Shown: one piece after another, positions 1 through 4,407 of the stretch | How the letters are laid out: every line of letters begins with the position of its first letter | How positions within the stretch are numbered: the first letter of the stretch is position 1 | Source: JBAYJY01 sp041664945 | GTDB lineage: Bacteria; UBP15; UBA6099 | Assembly: GCA_041664945.1 (NCBI GenBank) | Contig: JBAYJY010000235.1 | Coordinates: 1 to 6,104, forward strand | Reading direction: 5' to 3' | DNA length: 6,104 bases | Translations under genes and position numbers: made by a program | The notes under the pieces: model-generated | What the model was told of the DNA's origin: nothing | Seen by the model: only the letters and a program-made list of their open reading frames with translations | Databases searched by the model: none

Positions 1-1058
1 ATCAGGTGGTGGTTCACGCCGAGCCGGTAACGCTGGGCGTCGCTGTAGGAAAACAGACGTCCCTGCAACATTTTGTCAGGCGAAAAACCGATGCCGGGCA
101 CAATGTTTGCCGGGTTGAAAGCCGACTGTTCAACCTCCGCGAAATAGTTTTCCGGATTGCGATTCAACTCGAAAAAGCCCACCTCGATTAGAGGATAATC
201 CTTATGGAACCAGACCTTAGTCAGATCGAATGGGTTGTACGGGCAAGTAGCCGCATCCTTCTCCGGCATTATTTGAATAAACATTGTCCAGCGCGGGAAA
301 TCGCCTTTCTCAATGCTTTCGTATAGATCGCGCTGGTTGCTTTCCCTGTCCTTCGCGACAATAGCCTCAGCTTCCTGATCGGTCAGGTTACGGATGCCCT
401 GCTGCGTTTTGAAGTGAAACTTAACCCAGAACCTTTCGTTATTCGCGTTGATGAGGCTGAAGGTGTGGCTGCCGAATCCGTGCATATGGCGATAAGAATA
501 AGGAAGGCCCCGGTCGCTCATGACGATGGTGACCTGATGCAGAGCCTCCGGCAGCGAACTCCAGAAGTCCCAGTTGTTCTTTGCGCTGCGCATATTGGTT
601 CGCGGATCACGCTTTACTACATGGTTGAGGTCGGGGAACTTGAGCGGATCGCGCAAAAAAAACACGGGCGTGTTGTTGCCGACAAGATCCCAGTTCCCTT
701 CCTCGGTATAGAATTTCATGGCGAAACCGCGGATGTCGCGCTCGGCGTCCGCCGCGCCTCGCTCACCAGCGACTGTTGAAAACCGGATGAAGAGATCGGT
801 TTTCTTTCCCACTTCGGAGAATATTTTTGCCTTTGTGTATTGCTTGATGTCGTGTGTGACGGTGAAGACGCCGTAAGCGCCGGAGCCCTTGGCGTGCATG
901 CGCCGCTCCGGGATCACCTCCCGGTCAAAGTGGGCGAGTTTCTCAAGGAACCAGACGTCCTGAAGCAGCGCCGGGCCGCGCGGTCCGGCCGTCATCATGT
1001 TCTGATTGTCGGCAACTGGCGCTCCGGCATTGTTGGTGAGTTTCTTTTTCTTTTCCAT
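1..1058 (-). CDS. katA: Monofunctional heme catalase, small-subunit (clade 3) type, 3' end cut by the window
   Basis: The enzyme converts hydrogen peroxide to water and oxygen and normally works as a cytosolic heme-b tetramer. I read 352 residues in one open frame with no break. The start is ATG at 1058, preceded by AAAGGAG with 5 bases of spacing. Visible landmarks are PERRMHAKGSGAYG with the distal His55, RFSTVAGERGAADAERDIRG at about 92-111, the distal Asn128 in GNNTP, and RLFSYSDAQRYRLG carrying the proximal heme ligand Tyr338. Spacing between these residues matches animal catalase exactly (a constant offset of 20). Clade 3 proteins are about 480-500 residues, so roughly 130-150 C-terminal residues lie left of the window. 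The normally conserved Pro in KVWPHKDYP is Phe284 here. The gene is divergent from the SOS-type operon. The symbol katA is the usual one for this family; orthology to any one katA is not shown. Confidence 0.97.
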   Translation of the reverse strand, partial: MEKKKKLTNNAGAPVADNQNMMTAGPRGPALLQDVWFLEKLAHFDREVIPERRMHAKGSGAYGVFTVTHDIKQYTKAKIFSEVGKKTDLFIRFSTVAGERGAADAERDIRGFAMKFYTEEGNWDLVGNNTPVFFLRDPLKFPDLNHVVKRDPRTNMRSAKNNWDFWSSLPEALHQVTIVMSDRGLPYSYRHMHGFGSHTFSLINANNERFWVKFHFKTQQGIRNLTDQEAEAIVAKDRESNQRDLYESIEKGDFPRWTMFIQIMPEKDAATCPYNPFDLTKVWFHKDYPLIEVGFFELNRNPENYFAEVEQSAFNPANIVPGIGFSPDKMLQGRLFSYSDAQRYRLGVNHHL

Positions 1059-1063
1059 TACAT

Positions 1064-1070
1064 CTCCTTT
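1064..1070 (-). promoter_or_regulatory. Ribosome binding site of the catalase gene
   Basis: On the minus strand AAAGGAG lies 5 bases before the ATG at 1058. It fixes the start, which agrees with the usual N-terminus of clade 3 catalases (MEKKKKLTNNAGAP). Confidence 0.85.
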
Positions 1071-1122
1071 CCTGCGCATAGCGCATATAACGCGTTGAAT
1101 AAATATAAAATAATGTAAACCT

Positions 1123-1128
1123 ATTATA
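1123..1128 (-). promoter_or_regulatory. Candidate -10 box of the catalase promoter
   Basis: The minus strand reads a perfect TATAAT here, giving a leader of about 60 bases before the catalase start. At 16-18 bases further upstream there is no good -35 hexamer. A strong -10 with a poor -35 would fit a promoter needing an activator, as many peroxide-induced catalase promoters do, but the surrounding DNA is very AT-rich and the match may be chance. Confidence 0.4.
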
Positions 1129-1137
1129 TTTTTATCA

Positions 1138-1161
1138 AACAAAGTCTTTTCGATATTTGTT
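1138..1161. promoter_or_regulatory. Inverted repeat in the catalase -35 region, candidate operator
   Basis: AACAAA (1138-1143) and TTTGTT (1156-1161) form a 6-base inverted repeat with a 12-base spacer. Its centre lies about 22 bases upstream of the candidate catalase -10, where a -35 box would be. It does not match the OxyR or PerR consensus well. It could be a regulator site or an accident of AT-rich DNA. Confidence 0.25.
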
Positions 1162-1203
1162 CCCAAGGACACCGTTCGAAAGAAAGCGCAAAGCTCGAAA
1201 TTC

Positions 1204-1232
1204 TTGACAACTGTATTTATGTACAGCATAAT
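1204..1232 (+). promoter_or_regulatory. Sigma-70-type promoter of the SOS operon
   Basis: A perfect -35 TTGACA (1204-1209) is followed by exactly 17 bases and the -10 CATAAT (1227-1232), five of six to consensus. The spacer is almost entirely filled by a LexA-type box, so a bound repressor would block RNA polymerase. It points at the small gene starting at 1329 and the translesion polymerase beyond it, and implies a leader of about 90 bases. Confidence 0.85.
1211..1226. promoter_or_regulatory. LexA-type SOS box
   Basis: The sequence CTGTATTTATGTACAG is a perfect match to the CTGT-N8-ACAG core of the E. coli-type LexA operator, with arms CTGTA and TACAG (1211-1215 and 1222-1226). It sits exactly between the -35 and -10 boxes upstream of a Y-family polymerase operon, the expected place for SOS control. 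No lexA gene is in the window, so identification of the repressor is inference. Confidence 0.85.
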
Positions 1233-1313
1233 TGTCACAGGCGGTGGTTAAGATACCGGGATAGGCCGGCGGCGGCGGAGATAGCGGGATTTCGGCGCCG
1301 GACGGCGAGAGGG

Positions 1314-1321
1314 AAAGGAGG
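1314..1321 (+). promoter_or_regulatory. Ribosome binding site of the 85-residue gene
   Basis: AAAGGAGG lies 7 bases before the ATG at 1329. It is a near-perfect Shine-Dalgarno sequence and the main evidence that this small frame is really translated. Confidence 0.85.
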
Positions 1322-1328
1322 CCGCCTT

Positions 1329-1586
1329 ATGGCACAGGAGATAGGAGAAAAAGTTTCAGTAATCGCGCGGTTCAGGGATAACAGGTTCGAGCCGGTCCGC
1401 TTCAAATGGGAGGGACGCCTGTGCCGCATCCGGACAGTCACCGGCCGCTGGTCCGAACACGACGGGCAGTACAAAATCTATCATTTTTCGGTCGCGTCAG
1501 AGACAGATACCTTTTACGAGCTTTCGTTCCACACAAAGCGAATGGAGTGGTATCTGGACCGTTTCACGGTGGGCGATCCGGGATGA
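1329..1586 (+). CDS. Small SOS-operon protein of 85 residues, DUF6504-like
   Basis: This is a short, probably cytosolic protein with no signal peptide or membrane segment. It appears mostly beta-stranded, with the motif FKWEGRLCRIRTVTGRW (about residues 25-41) and an aromatic C-terminal half (YKIYHFSV at 48-55, FYELSF at 62-67, WYLDRF at 74-79). The layout of a W-x-G-R core followed by Y-x-L and W-x-L-x-R-x strands resembles, from memory, the small DUF6504 proteins found near dinB or dnaE2 genes. I could not test this. The gene has a near-perfect Shine-Dalgarno sequence, is first after a LexA-box promoter, and is followed 88 bases later by a Y-family polymerase. That arrangement suggests an accessory role in translesion synthesis; no enzymatic motif is visible. 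Coding status is well supported, function is not. Confidence 0.8.
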   Translation: MAQEIGEKVSVIARFRDNRFEPVRFKWEGRLCRIRTVTGRWSEHDGQYKIYHFSVASETDTFYELSFHTKRMEWYLDRFTVGDPG

Positions 1587-1674
1587 AAAAGAAAGGCGGC
1601 GTTAGGCTAAAGATAAAAATCAGCAATTAGGAACTGGTCTTTAAACTGTATGCGTTTTTAGCAGGACGCGAAGC

Positions 1675-3099
1675 GTGGGAACGAGGAGTAAAATCGCATT
1701 TAACCCAATGAGTAACGGATCGAAAAAAACATGCGGGAGGCGCGCGCCGTTTTTGAGCGGGGAGCCGGTTAAGGGCGGTAGCGCGGCGCAAGGCGCGAAA
1801 GCGGAGCGGGTGATCGCGCTCGTTGACATGAACGCGTTTTTCGCGCAGGTCGAGCAGATTTGCAACCCGTCGCTGCGCGGGAAGCCGATTCTTGTCGGGG
1901 GTAGTCCGACCAAGCGTTCGATCGTGACCGCCGCGTCGTACGAGGCGCGCCCCTACGGGATCAAGGCTGGGATGTCCTATTTCGAGGCTTTGCGGCTGTG
2001 CCCGAACGCGGTGATCGTCGAGGGCAACACAACGAAATATCTCGACTACTGTTACCGCATCGTGGCGGTTCTGCGCGAGTTTTCGGACATCGTGGAGGCG
2101 TTCTCGATAGACGAGGCGTTTTTGGACCTGACGGGCGTGCAGTCGCTTTTAGGAACGCCGGAGGAGATTGGCCGTCAGATAAAAGAGCGGCTGCGCGAGG
2201 AGCTTGAGCTTTCCTGCTCGGTGGGCATCGGGCCTAACAAGCTTGTGGCGAAGATGGCGGCTGAGTGGCAGAAGCCGGACGGGCTGACGCGGGTGTGGCC
2301 GGAAGAGCTGCCGCACATTCTGAGGCCGTTCCCGGTGGAGGAACTGGTCGGCGTGGGGCGGCGGATGCGGGCGAAACTCGGCGCGCTCGGCATCACAACC
2401 ATCGTGCAACTCGCCGACTACGACGTTGAGTTGCTTACACGCAAGTTCGGCGTTTACGGCGAACTTCTCCACCAGTGGGCGAACGGGGCGGACGACTCGC
2501 CGGTGGACCCGGAAGTGTTCCTCACTGTGAAATCCATGGGGCACAGCTACACGCTGCCCTACGACACGGACGACGCGGAGACCATCGAATGGTTCCTTTT
2601 CTGGCTGGCGGACCGGGTGGGCCGCCGCCTGCGCCGCGACGGCTACCACGGGCGCACGGTCACGCTCTCGGTGCGCAACAGCGACATGTCCGGCTTCACC
2701 CGCTCGCGCACGCTCCCCTTCCCCATCGCCACCGGACAGGCCATGCGCGACGCCGCGCTCGACCTGTTCCGCGAGAACGTCCCGCCGGGCATGAAAGTGC
2801 GCCTCCTCGGGGTCGGCCTTTCCAACCTGACTCCGGACCGCTTCACCCAGCTTTCCTTCGACGGCGAACACCGCCGCCGCGACGCGCTCGCCGCCATGGA
2901 CCGCGTGAAAGACCGGTACGGCGACTCCTCCATAACCTTCGCCGCGCTGCTCGGGCGCCCGAACAAATTCATCCGCAAAAAAATCGGCGTCTTCCTCACC
3001 AACAAGGAAAAAGGACGGCCAGACTCGCCGCTCAACCCGCGCAACGAGGAAAGCGCTGAAAGCTCCGCCTCAGTTCCCGGCATCATATTTCACTCCTGA
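1675..3099 (+). CDS. dinB: Y-family translesion DNA polymerase, DinB/Pol IV type
   Basis: The enzyme copies past damaged template bases without proofreading. Counting from GTG 1675 (474 residues), the palm begins near residue 46 with VIALVDMNAFFAQVE. The catalytic acids are all present: Asp51, then Asp146 and Glu147 in SIDEAFLD. Phe56 is the likely steric gate against ribonucleotides. Fingers lie at about 75-105 (TAASYEARPYG), a thumb helix-hairpin-helix at about 219-250 (VEELVGVGRRM), and a little finger at about 285-400. Intact acids argue against an ImuB-type pseudo-polymerase. QLSFD at 392-396 resembles a sliding-clamp binding motif. The start is uncertain: GTG 1675 has AGGA 8 bases upstream; ATG 1708 and GTG 1810 are also in frame, and the first 45 residues are basic, low-complexity and outside the usual fold. 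The last 30 residues look disordered. Third-base use changes near 2500. Confidence 0.95.
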   Translation: MGTRSKIAFNPMSNGSKKTCGRRAPFLSGEPVKGGSAAQGAKAERVIALVDMNAFFAQVEQICNPSLRGKPILVGGSPTKRSIVTAASYEARPYGIKAGMSYFEALRLCPNAVIVEGNTTKYLDYCYRIVAVLREFSDIVEAFSIDEAFLDLTGVQSLLGTPEEIGRQIKERLREELELSCSVGIGPNKLVAKMAAEWQKPDGLTRVWPEELPHILRPFPVEELVGVGRRMRAKLGALGITTIVQLADYDVELLTRKFGVYGELLHQWANGADDSPVDPEVFLTVKSMGHSYTLPYDTDDAETIEWFLFWLADRVGRRLRRDGYHGRTVTLSVRNSDMSGFTRSRTLPFPIATGQAMRDAALDLFRENVPPGMKVRLLGVGLSNLTPDRFTQLSFDGEHRRRDALAAMDRVKDRYGDSSITFAALLGRPNKFIRKKIGVFLTNKEKGRPDSPLNPRNEESAESSASVPGIIFHS

Positions 3100-3154
3100 C
3101 AGTTGCGCCCGCGCCCGCCGTATGAATATAATGATTCCTGGGAAAACATTTATC

Positions 3155-3838
3155 ATGGAACCGATACTCGAAACAAAATCGCTGGTGCGGACGTTCATGA
3201 TGGGCGAGACGGAAGTGCGCGCGCTCGACAACATATCGTTCTCGGTCATGCCCGGCGAATTCGTCTCGATCATGGGGCCGTCCGGCTCAGGGAAGACGAC
3301 GCTTCTCAACCTGCTCGGCTGTTTCGACCGTCCGACAAGCGGTGAAGTCCTCGTCGGCGGCAGCGCCGTCTCTTCGCTTTCAGACCGCGATCTGGACCGA
3401 ATCCGCCTGCTGCGCATCGGATTCGTTTTCCAGCGCATAAATTTGATTCCGATTCTGACGGCGGTCGAAAACGTCGAGTTGCCGCTTGAGATAGCCGGCG
3501 TGGCGCAGGCCGGGCGCCGCGCGCGCGCGGCGGAACTTCTCGAATCGGTCGGGCTCGCCCACCGCGCGGGGCACAGGCCATCACAACTCAGCGCGGGCGA
3601 GCAGCAGCGCGTCGGCATAGCGCGCGCTCTCGCCAACAAACCCGCCGTTCTCATGGCTGATGAACCGACAGGCAACCTCGATTCCCGCACGGCGAAGGAA
3701 ATCATCGCGCTGCTCACTAACCTCAACGAGCAAAGCGGCCAGACGCTGATCATCGTCACGCACGATCCGGGCGTCGGCTGCGTCGCGCGGCGCAAGCTCG
3801 TTCTGCGCGATGGACGCTTCGATTTATCCCAAACATAA
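3155..3838 (+). CDS. ABC transporter ATP-binding protein, LolD/MacB type
   Basis: This is an ATPase subunit that would sit on the cytoplasmic side of an inner-membrane transporter. Counted from ATG 3155 (227 residues), it has Walker A GPSGSGKTT (41-49, Lys47), Q-loop Gln93 in FVFQRINLIP, signature LSAGEQQRV (145-153), Walker B with Asp169 and catalytic Glu170 in MADEPTGNLD, and switch His203 in VTHD. Length and motif style fit the LolD/MacB/FtsE branch that works with MacB-fold permeases in lipoprotein release, efflux or cell-division roles. No such permease follows in the window, so the substrate is unknown. An in-frame ATG at 3122 would add 11 residues; I prefer 3155 because family members begin about there (ETKSLVRTF), although its Shine-Dalgarno (GGGA) is weak. 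It starts 55 bases after the polymerase stop and may be co-transcribed with it. Confidence 0.93.
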   Translation: MEPILETKSLVRTFMMGETEVRALDNISFSVMPGEFVSIMGPSGSGKTTLLNLLGCFDRPTSGEVLVGGSAVSSLSDRDLDRIRLLRIGFVFQRINLIPILTAVENVELPLEIAGVAQAGRRARAAELLESVGLAHRAGHRPSQLSAGEQQRVGIARALANKPAVLMADEPTGNLDSRTAKEIIALLTNLNEQSGQTLIIVTHDPGVGCVARRKLVLRDGRFDLSQT

Positions 3839-4042
3839 ACTGAGATTTGAACAAGAATATCGAACAAAGATCCGCTGACGTCGAAGTTTGTCGAGATGCG
3901 GCAAGAATGTTATAGCGCCGGAGACCCATTAGGATTAGGGGTTAAGCCTTTTCGCTTTATTCTGCGTTCCGTATTTTGTCTACTGTTTTTCTCTGCTTTC
4001 TGCCGTCTCCCGGCCATACATCGATATTCTCTTTTTACCCGG

Positions 4043-4071
4043 TTGACTTGAATCACTTGCGATCCTATAAT
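4043..4071 (+). promoter_or_regulatory. Consensus promoter directly ahead of a terminator hairpin
   Basis: TTGACT (4043-4048), 17 bases, then perfect TATAAT (4066-4071). The start point would fall near 4077, only a few bases before the hairpin at 4081. A transcript would either end after about 33 bases or read through to the tRNA-Met gene. By sequence it is a very strong promoter; what it serves is unclear. Confidence 0.65.
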
Positions 4072-4080
4072 AATAGGCCG

Positions 4081-4109
4081 GATGGGTTAAGACCTTCCCA
4101 TCTTTTTTT
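4081..4109 (+). terminator. Rho-independent terminator, hairpin plus T7
   Basis: GATGGG (4081-4086) pairs with CCCATC (4097-4102) around a 10-base loop, in which AAG and CTT can add three pairs. Seven T residues follow at once (4103-4109). It may end the operon containing the polymerase and ABC genes 240 bases upstream. It may also act as an attenuator of the promoter at 4043. Confidence 0.75.
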
Positions 4110-4116
4110 GTGGCCT

Positions 4117-4145
4117 TTTTCATCGGCCGCCTGAAGCTTTATAAT
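4117..4145 (+). promoter_or_regulatory. Promoter of the tRNA-Met gene
   Basis: A perfect TATAAT (4140-4145) ends 13 bases before the tRNA, with a weaker -35-like TTTTCA (4117-4122) 17 bases upstream. The expected start near 4152 leaves a short 5' leader for RNase P to remove. It lies just after the T7 terminator, so the tRNA can be made independently of upstream transcripts. Confidence 0.55.
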
Positions 4146-4158
4146 AAGTAAGCAACAC

Positions 4159-4232
4159 GGCTAGGTAGCTCAGTTGGTCAGAGCACACGGCTCATATCCG
4201 TGGCGTCGAGAGTTCGAATCTCTCCCTAGCCA
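4159..4232 (+). tRNA. Elongator tRNA-Met (CAU)
   Basis: A full cloverleaf of 74 bases is visible. The acceptor stem is GGCTAGG/CCTAGCC, all seven pairs perfect. The D stem is GCTC/GAGC, the anticodon stem CACGG/CCGTG with loop CTCATAT (anticodon CAT at 4193-4195), and the T arm is GAGAG-TTCGAAT-CTCTC. The discriminator is A and CCA is not encoded, so it must be added by the CCA-adding enzyme. The G1-C72 pair and the lack of three consecutive G-C pairs next to the anticodon loop exclude an initiator. The body closely resembles E. coli elongator tRNA-Met and not tRNA-Ile2 (CAU), although the anticodon alone cannot separate them. Position 38 is U where A is usual. Confidence 0.95.
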
Positions 4233-4340
4233 ATTTCAAAATGTGTTTTTATAAATATGACGGGCGCTGCATGCGCTTTCCCACGCCTGCTTGCATATCG
4301 CGGATTGGGGATTCTTATAACGCGCGAGGAAAACAGCGGA

Positions 4341-4371
4341 TATAAAAATCCCGCGGTTGGCCGCGGGATTT
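4341..4371 (-). terminator. Rho-independent terminator of the secretin gene
   Basis: An 11-base perfect stem (4346-4356 with 4361-4371, core CCCGCGG/CCGCGGG) closes a 4-base loop. On the minus strand it is followed by a T-run (TTTTTATA). It begins 37 bases past the secretin stop codon. Read on the plus strand the T-run is short, so it may stop rightward transcription from the tRNA only weakly. A 13-base palindrome TATGATAATCATA (4371-4383) abuts it. Confidence 0.9.
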
Positions 4372-4407
4372 ATGATAATCATATTTCAAAACAGGAATTA
4401 TAACTAT

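Larger units (their letters stand above)
3839..4158. other. Gene-free stretch with pyrimidine-rich tract and signals for the tRNA
   Basis: I find no supportable coding region here on either strand. From about 3946 to 4040 the plus strand is roughly three-quarters pyrimidine. No hairpin plus T-run lies directly after the ABC gene, so its transcript may continue to the hairpin terminator at 4081. The second half holds a consensus promoter, that terminator and the tRNA promoter, listed separately. GGGTTAAG followed by CCTT occurs twice (3939 and 4084), with one base of difference. Confidence 0.7.

Noticed and set aside
414..779. Plus-strand open frame of 121 codons in the catalase region
   Set aside because: It is antisense to well-conserved catalase sequence, has no Shine-Dalgarno and no recognisable protein features.
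1583..1630. Micro-frame of 15 codons (MKKKGGVRLKIKISN) whose ATG overlaps the stop of the 85-residue gene as ATGA
   Set aside because: The overlap would allow translational coupling, but there is no Shine-Dalgarno beyond the coupling and nothing to show selection on so short a peptide. Worth a look only if conserved in relatives.
1647..1662. Possible second LexA half-site (CTGT followed by TTAG) upstream of the polymerase
   Set aside because: Only one arm matches CTGT-N8-ACAG; the other does not, and no promoter accompanies it.
2149..2871. Minus-strand open frame of 240 codons inside the polymerase gene
   Set aside because: Its product is an Arg/His/Val-rich composition typical of the antisense of a GC-rich gene, with no domain; the plus strand is clearly coding.
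3587..3613. Non-canonical ABC signature LSAGEQQRV in place of LSGGQ
   Set aside because: The LSAGE form is found in many functional ATPases of this branch, and all other motifs are intact, so it is not a sign of inactivation.
3070..3867. Minus-strand open frame of 265 codons over the ABC gene
   Set aside because: It is Ser/Arg-rich antisense of conserved ABC motifs and lacks a plausible start region.
3939..4096. GGGTTAAG-CCTT occurring twice (3939-3950 and 4084-4096)
   Set aside because: Two copies of 12-13 bases, one inside a terminator hairpin, are too short and too few to call a repeat family or attachment site.
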